Shown here one piece after another: positions 41,928-50,889 of a stretch of DNA of 64,000 nucleotides (position 1 is the stretch's first letter; every line of letters begins with the position of its first letter). Source of the DNA: Faecalibacterium sp. UBA1762 (lineage in GTDB: Bacteria > Bacillota > Clostridia > Oscillospirales > Ruminococcaceae); assembly GCA_002314755.1 (NCBI GenBank), contig DCHC01000003.1, forward strand, positions 1-64,000. The letters are read 5' to 3'. Made by a program: the position numbers and the translations under genes. Under the pieces are notes generated by a model. That model saw nothing but the letters and a program-made list of their open reading frames with translations, was not told where the DNA came from and made no database searches.

Positions 41928-44453
41928 ATGGGATTATCTACAAAATATAAGCTGGGTGACCTGGCGAAGGACCTGAAAATCGGCAATAAGGAACTGATTG
42001 AGCTGTTGTCCGAACCGGAAGCAACCCCTAAAAAACCGACCACTGTATTAACAGATGAAGAAATCGACCGGGTGTTTGAGCATGTGACCAAGACCCGTTC
42101 GCTGGAGAACTTTAACGAATATTTTGCCTCCGCAAATGAGAAAAAAACGGAAGAAGAAGCCAAGCCCGCTGCGCAAAGCAAGCCGGAGACTGCCCAAAAA
42201 CCGGCAGAGGAAAAGAAGGCGGTTGCAGCGAAGAAGCCCGAGCCGGAGAAAAAACCGGTAGAGAAAAAGCCGGTTTCTGCTCCGGAAAAGAAGCCGGAGA
42301 CCAAAAAATCAGAGCCGGAAAAGAAGCCGATGCCCGAAAAGAAGCCGGTTTCCAACGAGCCGCTGAAGCGTGCGGACGGTAGTGTTGTTGAAATGAATAC
42401 CCGCGCCAAGACCGAGAAAAAGCCGGAGACCGCGCCGGTAGCACACCGTGAGGTGGTTACCCGTACGGTGGATACCCGCACCTCGGATATTAACCTGGAT
42501 AAGTTCAATGAGAAGTACGACGAGATTGCCGCTGCCCGTAACCAGGCTGCCGGTCGCAAAAATGACAGCCGCGGCGGCAAGCAGAAGCTGAACAAAAACA
42601 ACAATAAATTTGCCGGCAAGCAGCAGGGCGGTTTCGGGAAACACCGCGAGACCGAGGCGGAGCGTCTGCAGCGTATACAGTTGGAAAAGGCCCGCAAGGC
42701 ACAGCTGAAGGTGCAGATTCCCGATGAGATTACCGTAGGCGAGCTGGCACAGCGGTTGAAGGTGACTGCCAGCCAGGTCGTCTCCAAGCTGATGGCACTG
42801 GGGGTAATGGCGGGTATCTCTGAAACCATCGATTTCGACACCGCCTCCCTGGTTGCGGAAGAGCTGGGTGCAAAGGTGGAAAAAGAGGTCCATGTCACCA
42901 TTGAGGAGCGTCTGTTTACTCAGGAAATTGAGGACAGCGCCGATAATATGGAGGTTCGTCCCCCTGTTGTTGTGGTCATGGGTCACGTTGATCACGGTAA
43001 AACCAGTGTACTGGATGCCATCCGCAAGACCAATGTTACCAAGGGCGAGGCCGGTGGCATTACCCAGCATATCGGTGCCTATCAAGTGGAAAAATCCGGT
43101 AAGGTTATCACCTTCCTGGATACCCCCGGACACGAGGCTTTTACTGCCATGCGTGCCCGTGGTGCAAATATGACTGATATCGCCGTTTTGGTGGTTGCTG
43201 CCGATGACGGTATCATGCCCCAGACAGTCGAGAGTATTAACCATGCAAAGGCGGCAGGTGTTTCCATTATTGTTGCCATCAATAAGATGGATAAGCCCAC
43301 TGCAAACCCGGAGCAGGTAAAAGAGCAGCTGACCAAGTATGAGCTGGTCCCCGAGGAGTGGGGCGGCGATGTTATCTGTGTCCCGGTATCCGCATTGACC
43401 GGTATGGGTATTGAGGATCTGTTGGAGATGATCAATCTGACCGCTGAGGTCAAGGAGCTGAAGGCTAATCCGCAGCGTCGCGCAAAGGGTACCGTTATTG
43501 AGGCCCGTCTGGATAAGGGTCGCGGCCCGGTTGCTACCGTACTGGTACAGAACGGCACCCTGAATCAGGGAGATATCATCATCGCAGGCACTGCTGTCGG
43601 TCGTGTGCGTGTTATGACCAACGACAAGGGCAGAACCATCAAGACCGCCGGTCCCTCTACCCCCGTAGAGATTACCGGCCTGACCGAGGTACCCCAGGGC
43701 GGCGATACCTTTGATGTGGTCGAGGATGAAAAGCTGGCCCGTGAGCTGGCCGAGCAGCGCCTTGCTTCCGCAAAAGAAGAGCAGTTCCGCCATTATCAGA
43801 AGGTCACACTGGATAACCTGTTCAGTCAGATTGCCCAGGGTGAGGTCAAAGAGCTGCCCATTGTGGTCAAGGCGGACGTGCAGGGTTCGGCAGAGGCTGT
43901 GAAGCAGAGCCTGGAAAAGCTGAGCAATGAAGAGGTCCGTGTGAGCGTAATCCACGCGGGTGTCGGCGCTATCAGCAAGAGTGACGTCACGCTGGCAAGC
44001 GCTTCTCACGCCATCATTATCGGCTTTAATGTGCGTCCCGATGATGTCGCCAAGGCAGAGGCTGCCGAGGCTGAGGTGGAAATGCGGATGTACCGCGTGA
44101 TTTACGACGCCATCAATGACATCAAGGATGCTATGAAGGGCATGCTGGCACCCAAGGTGCGTGAGGTCGAGCTGGGTCAGGCAGAGGTTCGTCAGGTCTA
44201 CCGCATCAGCAATGCCGGTACCATTGCCGGCTGCTATGTCAAGGAAGGTAAGATTTTGCGTTCCGCAAAGATCCGTCTGGTGCGTGACGGCATTGTTATC
44301 ACGGAGGATGAGATCGCCAGTCTGCGCCGCTTTAAGGATGATGTCAAGGATGTCGCAACCGGCTACGAGTGCGGTATCGGTCTGGAGAAGTTCTCCGACA
44401 TCAAGGAAGGCGATATCTTTGAGGCGTTTATGATGGAGGAATACCGCGATTGA
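41928..44453 (+). CDS. infB: Translation initiation factor IF-2
   Basis: An 841 aa GTPase that places initiator tRNA on the 30S subunit. A short N-terminal IF2 domain (LGDLAKDLKIGNKELIELL) is followed by a low-complexity Lys-Pro-Glu region (about residues 75-150, repeated EKKP/EPEKKP), a second IF2-N domain near 265, and the G domain with GHVDHGKTS, DTPGHE, NKMD and SAL motifs (about 350-500). Domains II, III and IV follow. The ATG at 41928 is preferred to 41916 because AAAGGA overlaps the latter too closely. Confidence 0.98.
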   Translation: MGLSTKYKLGDLAKDLKIGNKELIELLSEPEATPKKPTTVLTDEEIDRVFEHVTKTRSLENFNEYFASANEKKTEEEAKPAAQSKPETAQKPAEEKKAVAAKKPEPEKKPVEKKPVSAPEKKPETKKSEPEKKPMPEKKPVSNEPLKRADGSVVEMNTRAKTEKKPETAPVAHREVVTRTVDTRTSDINLDKFNEKYDEIAAARNQAAGRKNDSRGGKQKLNKNNNKFAGKQQGGFGKHRETEAERLQRIQLEKARKAQLKVQIPDEITVGELAQRLKVTASQVVSKLMALGVMAGISETIDFDTASLVAEELGAKVEKEVHVTIEERLFTQEIEDSADNMEVRPPVVVVMGHVDHGKTSVLDAIRKTNVTKGEAGGITQHIGAYQVEKSGKVITFLDTPGHEAFTAMRARGANMTDIAVLVVAADDGIMPQTVESINHAKAAGVSIIVAINKMDKPTANPEQVKEQLTKYELVPEEWGGDVICVPVSALTGMGIEDLLEMINLTAEVKELKANPQRRAKGTVIEARLDKGRGPVATVLVQNGTLNQGDIIIAGTAVGRVRVMTNDKGRTIKTAGPSTPVEITGLTEVPQGGDTFDVVEDEKLARELAEQRLASAKEEQFRHYQKVTLDNLFSQIAQGEVKELPIVVKADVQGSAEAVKQSLEKLSNEEVRVSVIHAGVGAISKSDVTLASASHAIIIGFNVRPDDVAKAEAAEAEVEMRMYRVIYDAINDIKDAMKGMLAPKVREVELGQAEVRQVYRISNAGTIAGCYVKEGKILRSAKIRLVRDGIVITEDEIASLRRFKDDVKDVATGYECGIGLEKFSDIKEGDIFEAFMMEEYRD

Positions 44454-44548
44454 TTTGCGGGAAAGATAGGTTGGGCAGGATGAAAATCCTGCCCGGCTAT
44501 CCGCTTCAAATAAAAGAATATCAGTTTACAGCAGAAAGGAGTACTGCC

Positions 44549-44902
44549 ATGGGCAGAAATGCAAAAGCAGGTCGTATGAACGAGGATATCCGCCGTGCGC
44601 TGGTTACCATTATCGGCGAGATGAAGGACCCCCGCCTGTCCGACGGTATTCTCAGCATTATGCGCGTAGAGGTCGCACCTGACCTTTCCAGCGCAAAGGT
44701 TTATGTCAGTATGATGGGGAAAGAGCCCACGGCCTGCGCCGATGCGGTAAAGGTTTTACGCCGTGCCGCCGGACATGTTCGCAGCGAACTGGGCAGCCGG
44801 ATGCATATCCGCCGTTCCCCGGAGCTATTCTTTGTAGAAGATGACGGCGCAGCCTATGCCGCGCATATCAACGAGCTGCTCAAGGGTTTAAACGAGGAAT
44901 AA
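44549..44902 (+). CDS. rbfA: Ribosome-binding factor A
   Basis: A 117 aa KH-like protein that helps 16S rRNA 5' end maturation and 30S assembly. RMNEDIRRALVTIIGEMKDPRL near residue 10, VAPDLSSAKVYVSMMG near 45 and LGSRMHIRRSPELFFVEDDG near 82 are typical. The start at 44549 has AAAGGAG eight bases upstream; upstream in-frame sequence to 44450 is not conserved-looking. It lies 95 bases after infB. Confidence 0.97.
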   Translation: MGRNAKAGRMNEDIRRALVTIIGEMKDPRLSDGILSIMRVEVAPDLSSAKVYVSMMGKEPTACADAVKVLRRAAGHVRSELGSRMHIRRSPELFFVEDDGAAYAAHINELLKGLNEE

Positions 44903-45011
44903 GACGCAGCAGATTTCAATTTATAGCCGACCTCTGTTTATCATGGCATAAAAATGTCGGCGTAGTGCCTCTACCCGGAGGCGTCTAAAGAAAGGTAAAA
45001 AAGCATATCTT

Positions 45012-46091
45012 ATGAATACAGAAATGCTGACTTTGCAGCAGGCGGCTGACCGTCTGCTGCAAATGGACCGTATTTTATTATTGTGCCATAAAAATCCGGA
45101 CGGAGATACCGTCGGCAGCGCCTGCGCATTGTGCCATGCGCTGTGCAAGCTGGGCAAACAGGCTGCAATTGCCTGTAATGATGAGATACCTGCCCGGTAC
45201 AGCTATATGCAGATCCCGTTGTATCAGGAACAGTTTGAGCCGGCAGCCGTAGTGGCGGTGGATGTCGCCGGTATGCAGCTGTTTGGCAGCAAAACGGTGG
45301 ATTGGGCCAAGCGGTGCGATCTGTGTATCGACCACCACGCCAGCCACAGTTATTATGCAGACGGTTTGGTGCTGGATCCCACGGCGGCAGCCTGCGCGGA
45401 AATTGTTCTGCGTTTGATTGAGGCGTTGGATGTGGAGCTGACACCCCTGATGGCGGACTGCCTTTATACCGGTGTGGCCACGGATACCGGCTGTTTTAAG
45501 TTTGCCAATGTCACACCGGAAACGCATATGGCCGCGGCAAAGCTGATGCAGCTGGGCGCGGATTTTCGCAAGCTGAACGCCCTGCTGTTTGAGAGTAAAA
45601 GTCGCAGTCAGCTTGCTGTTGAGGCAATGGTACTGAAAAACATGGAATATCATTTCGGCGGTCGGTGTGCCATTACCTCCCTGACATTGGAGGAGATTGC
45701 CGCCTGCCACGCACAGCCTGTGGATCTGGAAAGTGTCACGGGCATTGCCCGCGCTATTGAGGGCGTTCAGGTGGGAATCACCATGCGTCAGCAGCCGACC
45801 GGCAGCTATAAGATCAGTGTTCGCAGCGGGTTAGAGGTGGACGCGGCTGCCATCGCTACGGCGTTCGGCGGCGGCGGTCACCACGGTGCCGCAGGGTGTG
45901 AGGTGTTTGGTTCGCTGGAAAATGCCAAGCAGGCGCTGATCAGTGAGGTGATTCATCATCTGCCGGATGGCGGCGAGGATGATTATATTGCCCCGATGCC
46001 GGAGATCACCGATTTGTTTCATCCGGAAATTGTGGCGTCTATGCAGGTAGAGGCTGCAGAGAAAGCCGACGATACACAGAAACAGGAATAA
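45012..46091 (+). CDS. nrnA: DHH/DHHA1 phosphoesterase NrnA (oligoribonuclease/pAp phosphatase)
   Basis: A 359 aa manganese enzyme that degrades short RNA oligos and pAp. The DHH domain holds LCHKNPDGDTVGSA near residue 22, AVVAVDVAGMQLF near 80, and the signature CIDHHASHSYYADG near 106; the DHHA1 domain ends with FGGGGHHGAAGCE near 280. Position between rbfA and truB is the conserved Firmicutes order. The C-terminal ~25 residues are a charged tail. The 109-base gap before it contains small hairpins but no clear promoter. Confidence 0.95.
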   Translation: MNTEMLTLQQAADRLLQMDRILLLCHKNPDGDTVGSACALCHALCKLGKQAAIACNDEIPARYSYMQIPLYQEQFEPAAVVAVDVAGMQLFGSKTVDWAKRCDLCIDHHASHSYYADGLVLDPTAAACAEIVLRLIEALDVELTPLMADCLYTGVATDTGCFKFANVTPETHMAAAKLMQLGADFRKLNALLFESKSRSQLAVEAMVLKNMEYHFGGRCAITSLTLEEIAACHAQPVDLESVTGIARAIEGVQVGITMRQQPTGSYKISVRSGLEVDAAAIATAFGGGGHHGAAGCEVFGSLENAKQALISEVIHHLPDGGEDDYIAPMPEITDLFHPEIVASMQVEAAEKADDTQKQE

Positions 46092-46095
46092 TACA

Positions 46096-46968
46096 ATGAA
46101 CGGCATACTCATAGTAGATAAACCCTCCGAATGGACCAGTTTTGACGTTATTGCCAAGCTTCGCGGGGTGCTGGGTACCAGAAAAATCGGTCATAGCGGA
46201 ACGCTTGACCCCATGGCAACCGGCGTACTGCCGGTTTTTGTAGGGCCTGCTGCCCGGGCGGTGGATTTGCAGACGGACCACACCAAAGAATACATTGCAG
46301 GTGTGCAGTTTGGCCTGGCCACCGATACCGGTGACATCACCGGGACAGTCCGGGAAAGACAGGACACCGTAGTTACCTGCGAGCAGCTGCAACAGGTTTT
46401 GCCTCGCTTTTTGGGGCAGCAGCAACAACTGCCGCCGATGTACTCTGCAATCAAACAGAACGGTCAGCCCCTGTATCGGTTGGCGCGGCAGGGAATTACA
46501 GTTGATCGCACGCCCCGCGCCATTACAGTGCATGAGCTGGAGATGGTTTCTCAACAGGAAGAAAATAAATTTGTTTTGCGTATTTTATGCAGTAAGGGCA
46601 GTTATGTCCGGGTTTTGCTGGAGGATATCGGAAAGGCACTGGGGTGTCCTGCTGTCATGTACAGTCTTCGCCGTACCCGCGCAGGGCGGTATACTCTGCA
46701 AAATGCTTTTACACTGCAACAAATTGTGCAGGCAAAGGAGCAGGGAAAGTTGGAAAGTCTGTTGATCGGTGTGGATACGGTTTTTGACACACTGCCTGCA
46801 ATAACTGTGAATGACAGGCTGGAGCAAAAACTGAAAAACGGCTGTGCCGCCGCCTTCTGCCATCCGGACGGCAGGGTCAGGGTTTACACACAGCAGAAAA
46901 TGTATTTGGGAATTGCCCGGGTGACGGACAATTCCCTGCAGGTAGAAAAACTGTTTATCGAAAGGTAA
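46096..46968 (+). CDS. truB: tRNA pseudouridine-55 synthase
   Basis: A 290 aa enzyme that makes pseudouridine 55 in the T loop of all tRNAs. The N-terminal GILIVDKPSEWTSFDVIAKL and IGHSGTLDPMATGVLP with catalytic Asp38 are definitive, and GSYVRVLLEDIGKALG near 172 and a C-terminal PUA-like domain follow. It begins four bases after the nrnA stop, with CAGGAA upstream, so the two are co-translated or closely coupled. Confidence 0.98.
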   Translation: MNGILIVDKPSEWTSFDVIAKLRGVLGTRKIGHSGTLDPMATGVLPVFVGPAARAVDLQTDHTKEYIAGVQFGLATDTGDITGTVRERQDTVVTCEQLQQVLPRFLGQQQQLPPMYSAIKQNGQPLYRLARQGITVDRTPRAITVHELEMVSQQEENKFVLRILCSKGSYVRVLLEDIGKALGCPAVMYSLRRTRAGRYTLQNAFTLQQIVQAKEQGKLESLLIGVDTVFDTLPAITVNDRLEQKLKNGCAAAFCHPDGRVRVYTQQKMYLGIARVTDNSLQVEKLFIER

Positions 46969-47017
46969 CTTAACGGTTAAAGACTGCATAAAGCATAAGA
47001 GGGCAAAAGAGGAAAGC

Positions 47018-47908
47018 ATGATGTCGGGCACAAGTATAGCACTGGGATATTTTGACGGCGTGCACCTGGGTCATCGCAGTATATTGAAGCAGACGGTTGA
47101 CATTGCGAAGGGCGCCGGGCTGCAGTCTGCTGCATTTACCTTTTATTTCGATACGCACCGTACCAAAGCGCCGGATATTTTGACGCTCACCGAGCGCAAG
47201 CGCCGAATATTGCAGCAGGGGGTCGCGCAGATATTCTGTCCTTCCTTTGCAGAGATATCCTCCCTGAGCCCGCAGCAGTTTGTCCGGGAATTTTTGGCAG
47301 GACAGTGTAAGGCAAAAGCGGTGTGCTGTGGGGAAAATTTTCGGTTCGGTGCAGGCGGCGCGGGTGATGTACATATGTTGCAGTGCTTTTGTGACGAACT
47401 GGGCATTCAAAGCTATGTTTTGCCGTTATGCCGGCAGGACGGTTTGTCGGTCAGCGCGACCCGAATCCGCAGTCTGATTGGTGCAGGGGAGATTCAACAG
47501 GCAAATACCCTGTTGGGACAACCGTATGTGGTGGATCTGCCAGTGCAGCATGGAAAACAGCTTGGCAGCAGCATCGGTTTTCCCACGGTGAACCAGATTT
47601 ATCCGGATACCATGCAACAGCCTGCACAGGGGGTGTGGCGTACCGCAGTACAGATAGATGGCGTGTGGTATCCTGCAGCTACAGGGATCGGCAGCAGGCC
47701 GACGGTCAATCAGAATGCAATATCGGTCACCTGCGAAAGCTTTATCTGCAACTGGCAGGGCTACGCCTACGGGACCAGTCCGAGGGTCGCTTTTTTGGAG
47801 TATCTCTGGCCGGTAAGACGGTATGACAGTTTACAGGAGCTGCAGCAGTGTATCGGGCAGGCCGCGCAGTTAAGCTGTCAGCGGTTTGATCCTACCATAT
47901 TGCAGTAA
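47018..47908 (+). CDS. ribF: Bifunctional riboflavin kinase/FAD synthetase
   Basis: A 296 aa enzyme that converts riboflavin to FMN and then FAD. The N-terminal nucleotidyltransferase domain has ALGYFDGVHLGHRSIL near residue 8 and FRFGAGGAGD near 110, with SATRIRSLIGAGEI near 145; the C-terminal kinase domain has GKQLGSSIGFPTVNQ near 184 and ATGIGSRPTV near 225. It follows truB by 49 bases in the standard order. Two adjacent ATG codons (47018, 47021) are possible starts after AGAGGAAAG. Confidence 0.96.
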   Translation: MMSGTSIALGYFDGVHLGHRSILKQTVDIAKGAGLQSAAFTFYFDTHRTKAPDILTLTERKRRILQQGVAQIFCPSFAEISSLSPQQFVREFLAGQCKAKAVCCGENFRFGAGGAGDVHMLQCFCDELGIQSYVLPLCRQDGLSVSATRIRSLIGAGEIQQANTLLGQPYVVDLPVQHGKQLGSSIGFPTVNQIYPDTMQQPAQGVWRTAVQIDGVWYPAATGIGSRPTVNQNAISVTCESFICNWQGYAYGTSPRVAFLEYLWPVRRYDSLQELQQCIGQAAQLSCQRFDPTILQ

Positions 47909-47957
47909 AAAGCAGCAAAAATGGCGCAAAAATCACCAAATCAGTGTCTGAAAAGTC

Positions 47958-47986
47958 TTTACATTTATACAAAACTATGTTATACT
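47958..47986 (+). promoter_or_regulatory. Promoter of rpsO(-pnp)
   Basis: TTTACA at 47958-47963, 17-base spacer, TATACT at 47981-47986. The transcript would start near 47993, giving a 109-nt rpsO leader. Confidence 0.82.
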
Positions 47987-48011
47987 ATCAAATGCTGTAC
48001 CTATCTTCTCA

Positions 48012-48075
48012 GCTGCGGGGAAAAGCCCTAAATGGGAGCTTCACCTGCCCGTTGCCGGGGTTTAGGCGAATCAGC
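48012..48075 (+). promoter_or_regulatory. Structured rpsO leader, candidate S15 feedback site
   Basis: Nested pairings GCTG (48012-48015)/CAGC (48072-48075), GCCCTAAA (48025-48032)/TTTAGGC (48061-48067) and an inner GGG/CCC can form a branched fold ahead of the ribosome site. Ribosomal protein S15 autoregulates through such leaders in many bacteria; here this is inference. Confidence 0.45.
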
Positions 48076-48101
48076 AAAAATAGATATATGAGGTGAACAA
48101 G

Positions 48102-48359
48102 ATGGAAAGCAAACAGGAAATCATCGCTAAGTACGCACTGAAAGAGGGCGACACCGGTTCTCCCGAGGTTCAGGTCGCACTGCTGACTGCCCGTATCAAC
48201 CATTTGAACGAGCATCTGCAGAAGAACACCCAGGATCATCACAGCCGCCGTGGTCTGTTGAAGATGGTCGGTAAGCGCCGTAACCTGCTGGCATACCTGC
48301 AGGAGAAGGACATCGAGCGTTACCGTAAGCTGATCGCTGAGTTGGGTCTGCGTAAGTAA
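48102..48359 (+). CDS. rpsO: 30S ribosomal protein S15
   Basis: An 85 aa primary 16S rRNA-binding protein. KEGDTGSPEVQVALLTARINHL at residues 17-38 and DHHSRRGLLKMVGKRRNLLAYL near 46-67 are the universal S15 core, and the C terminus ends IAELGLRK. Slightly short at the N terminus compared with the usual 88-89 residues. The start at 48102 has AGGTG seven bases upstream. It precedes pnp, the usual bacterial pairing. Confidence 0.98.
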   Translation: MESKQEIIAKYALKEGDTGSPEVQVALLTARINHLNEHLQKNTQDHHSRRGLLKMVGKRRNLLAYLQEKDIERYRKLIAELGLRK

Positions 48360-48374
48360 GCATAATGATCGGTC

Positions 48375-48405
48375 AAGGCAGACGGCTGGAAAAGCCGCCT
48401 GCCTT
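48375..48405 (+). terminator. Hairpin after rpsO, partial terminator
   Basis: AAGGCAG-A-CGGCT pairs with AGCCG-C-CTGCCTT (48375-48405) around GGAAA. The T tract is displaced (GCCTGCGTTTT), so some transcripts probably continue into pnp. Confidence 0.55.
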
Positions 48406-48442
48406 GCCTGCGTTTTCCCCCTTTTTCCAGTGAAGCAGGGCA

Positions 48443-48520
48443 GGCGGATTTTTAGCAGTGAATCGAATCTTTCTGAAGAAAAAACAGATCAGAAAGGCTG
48501 GATTTATTGCTAAAACCGCC
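48443..48520 (+). promoter_or_regulatory. Long hairpin in the pnp leader
   Basis: GGCGG-A-TTTTTAGCA (48443-48457) pairs with TGCTAAAACCGCC (48508-48520), AATC with GATT, and CTTTCTG (48469-48475) with CAGAAAG (48490-48496), giving a roughly 78-nt extended stem ending 37 bases before pnp. The layout resembles pnp leaders of enterobacteria that are cut by RNase III and used for PNPase autoregulation. Confidence 0.7.
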
Positions 48521-48557
48521 CCCTTAATTTAAGTTTTATCAAGGAGGCTGAACAATT

Positions 48558-50705
48558 ATGGCAGATTTTAGTTCCCGCAAAGAGACCTTTGAAAAGTTCC
48601 GTACCTTTGAGACGGAGCTGGCAGGCCGCAAGTTGGTTGTCGAGACCGGCAAAATGTGCGCGCTTTCCAACGGCAGCTGTTTGGTGCGCTATGGAGAGAC
48701 CGCAGTGTTATGCAATGTCACTATGGCCGACAAACCCCGTGAGGGCGTTGATTTCTTCCCCTTAAGTGTCGATTTTGAGGAAAAACTGTACGCGGTGGGC
48801 CGCATTCCCGGCTCCTTTATGCGTCGTGAGGGCCGCCCCGGCGAGAAGGCTATCCTGACCAGCCGTGTGGTTGACCGCCCCATCCGTCCCTTGTTCCCCA
48901 AGACCATGCGTAACGATGTTGCCGTGGTTATGACCGTTATGAGTGTGGATCCCGACTGCAGCCCGGAAATCACCGGAATGATCGGTACCTCCATTGCCCT
49001 GTCTATCTCCGATATCCCCTGGAACGGCCCCATCGGCGGTGTTGTCATGGGTCTGGTGGACGGTGAGCTGGTGGTAAACCCCACCGCTGCCCAGCGTGAA
49101 AAGACCGATCTGACCCTGACCGTTGCCGCCACCATGGAAAAGATTGTAATGATTGAAGCCGGCGCCAACGAGGTGGACAACAAGACCATGCTGGATGCTA
49201 TCAAGCAGGGTCATGTGGCCATCAAGGAATTGATCGGCTTTATTCAGGGCATTGTCGCCCAGATCGGCAAGCCCAAGAAGGAGTTTGTTGAGGTCGATTT
49301 GGATCACGACATCTTCGAGGCAGTCAAGGCGGCTCATTTGGATGAGTTCAAGGCCGCCATGGATACCGATGACAAGAATGTGCGTGACGCCGCTCTGCTG
49401 CCCATCCGCGAAAAGCTGGCAGAAGAGTATCCCGATATGAATGATGCTGACATCGAGCTGATTATGTATAAGATGCAAAAGTTCGTTGTCCGCCGTTGGC
49501 TGTTGGATGAAGGCAAGCGTGTGGATGGCCGTGGCATCAATGAGATCCGCCCTCTGGCCGCCGAAGTCGGCGTGTTGCCCCGCACCCACGGCAGCGGTAT
49601 GTTCACCCGCGGTCAGACCCAGGTGCTGACGGTTGCCACCCTTTCCAACGGCCGTGACGCCCAGATTCTGGACGGCATTGACGAGGAAGAGACCAAGCGG
49701 TATATGCATCACTACAACTTCCCGCCCTACTCGGTAGGCGAGGCACGTGCTCCCCGTTCTCCCGGCCGCCGTGAAATCGGTCACGGCGCATTGGCTGAGC
49801 GCGCATTGGTTCCTGTTCTGCCCAGCGAGGAAGAGTTCCCCTACACCATTCGTTTGGTGTCCGAGGTGTTGTCCTCCAACGGTTCTACATCTCAGGGCTC
49901 TATCTGCGGTTCCACGTTGGCACTAATGGATGCAGGTGTACCCATTAAGGCCCCCGTTGCCGGTATCTCCTGCGGTCTGATCACCGAGGGCGATCGCTGG
50001 ATGACCATGGTGGACATTCAGGGTGTGGAGGATTTCCACGGCGATATGGACTTTAAGGTAGGCGGTACCAAGAAAGGTATCACCGCTATCCAGATGGATA
50101 TCAAGATCGACGGTCTGACCTACGAGATTATTGAGGAAGCCTTTGAAAAGTGCTACAAGGCACGGTGCTACATTCTGGATGAGATTATGCTGAAGGCCAT
50201 TGCTGCTCCGCGCAGCGAGCTGAGCAAGTACGCTCCCAAGATGCAGACCCTGCGGATCCCCGTCGATAAGATCAGCGAGGTCATCGGTAAGGGCGGTAAA
50301 ACCATTCAGAAGATCTGCGCTGATTGCAACGCCAAGATCGATATCGAAGAGGACGGTCGTATTTTCCTGTGCGCGATTAACAAGGACGACCTGGACCGTG
50401 CAGTATATATCATCCGCACCATCGTAGAGGATCCCGAGGTGGGCGCGATCTACAAGGGCCGTGTTACCCGTCTGATGAACTTTGGCGCCTTTGTTGAAAT
50501 TGCTCCCGGCAAAGAAGGTTTGGCTCACATCTCTCGTTTGGACAAGTCCCGTGTGGAGAAGGTGGAGGATGTGGTTGCTGTGGGTGACGAGGTTATGGTT
50601 AAGGTTATCGAGATTGACGGTCAGGGCCGTATCAACCTGAGCCGTAAGGATGCACTGGCCGACATTGAGGCCGCTGCAGCTCGCAAGGCAGCCGCTCAGC
50701 AGTAA
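48558..50705 (+). CDS. pnp: Polyribonucleotide nucleotidyltransferase
   Basis: A 715 aa trimeric 3'-5' phosphorolytic exoribonuclease. Two RNase-PH cores (about 15-230 and 320-555), the second with RTHGSGMFTRGQTQVL near 338 and SNGSTSQGSICGSTLALMDAGVP near 440, are followed by a KH domain (IRIPVDKISEVIGKGGKTI-type segment near 575) and an S1 domain (YKGRVTRLMNFGAFVEI near 632). AAGGAGG precedes the ATG. Length is normal. It follows rpsO after a structured leader and ends before a strong terminator. Confidence 0.98.
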   Translation: MADFSSRKETFEKFRTFETELAGRKLVVETGKMCALSNGSCLVRYGETAVLCNVTMADKPREGVDFFPLSVDFEEKLYAVGRIPGSFMRREGRPGEKAILTSRVVDRPIRPLFPKTMRNDVAVVMTVMSVDPDCSPEITGMIGTSIALSISDIPWNGPIGGVVMGLVDGELVVNPTAAQREKTDLTLTVAATMEKIVMIEAGANEVDNKTMLDAIKQGHVAIKELIGFIQGIVAQIGKPKKEFVEVDLDHDIFEAVKAAHLDEFKAAMDTDDKNVRDAALLPIREKLAEEYPDMNDADIELIMYKMQKFVVRRWLLDEGKRVDGRGINEIRPLAAEVGVLPRTHGSGMFTRGQTQVLTVATLSNGRDAQILDGIDEEETKRYMHHYNFPPYSVGEARAPRSPGRREIGHGALAERALVPVLPSEEEFPYTIRLVSEVLSSNGSTSQGSICGSTLALMDAGVPIKAPVAGISCGLITEGDRWMTMVDIQGVEDFHGDMDFKVGGTKKGITAIQMDIKIDGLTYEIIEEAFEKCYKARCYILDEIMLKAIAAPRSELSKYAPKMQTLRIPVDKISEVIGKGGKTIQKICADCNAKIDIEEDGRIFLCAINKDDLDRAVYIIRTIVEDPEVGAIYKGRVTRLMNFGAFVEIAPGKEGLAHISRLDKSRVEKVEDVVAVGDEVMVKVIEIDGQGRINLSRKDALADIEAAAARKAAAQQ

Positions 50706-50771
50706 TAATATTCTTTGAAACAATTTCCGTACGCCACAGTTTGATTTTGGCAAAAGGAATGAATAAGAAGA

Positions 50772-50817
50772 AAGATTCGCGCAGCTTTGGCAACAGGGCT
50801 TGCGCGATTCTTTTTTT
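50772..50817 (+). terminator. Intrinsic terminator after pnp
   Basis: AAGATTCGCGCAGC pairs with GGCTTGCGCGATTCTT (one mismatch, G-U pairs) around a short loop and is followed by TTTTTTT ending at 50817. Confidence 0.9.
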
Positions 50818-50831
50818 GTGCAAAACGGGAC

Positions 50832-50869
50832 AAAAAACATCCCGGAAAAGCAGATGCTTTTCCGGGATG
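50832..50869 (-). terminator. Intrinsic terminator of the 50890-52509 gene
   Basis: A perfect 15-bp inverted repeat, CATCCCGGAAAAGCA (50838-50852) and 50855-50869, with TTTTTTG following on the reverse strand. Confidence 0.92.
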
Positions 50870-50889
50870 TAAGAGAGAAGGTGACTGAC

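Noticed and set aside
42180..42380. Tandem repeat in infB as a mobile or CRISPR-like repeat
   Set aside because: It encodes the normal low-complexity Lys-Pro-Glu linker of IF-2; the repeats are short and degenerate.
42309..44009. 566-codon reverse-strand frame opposite infB
   Set aside because: infB is certain from its GTPase motifs; the antisense frame has no recognisable features.
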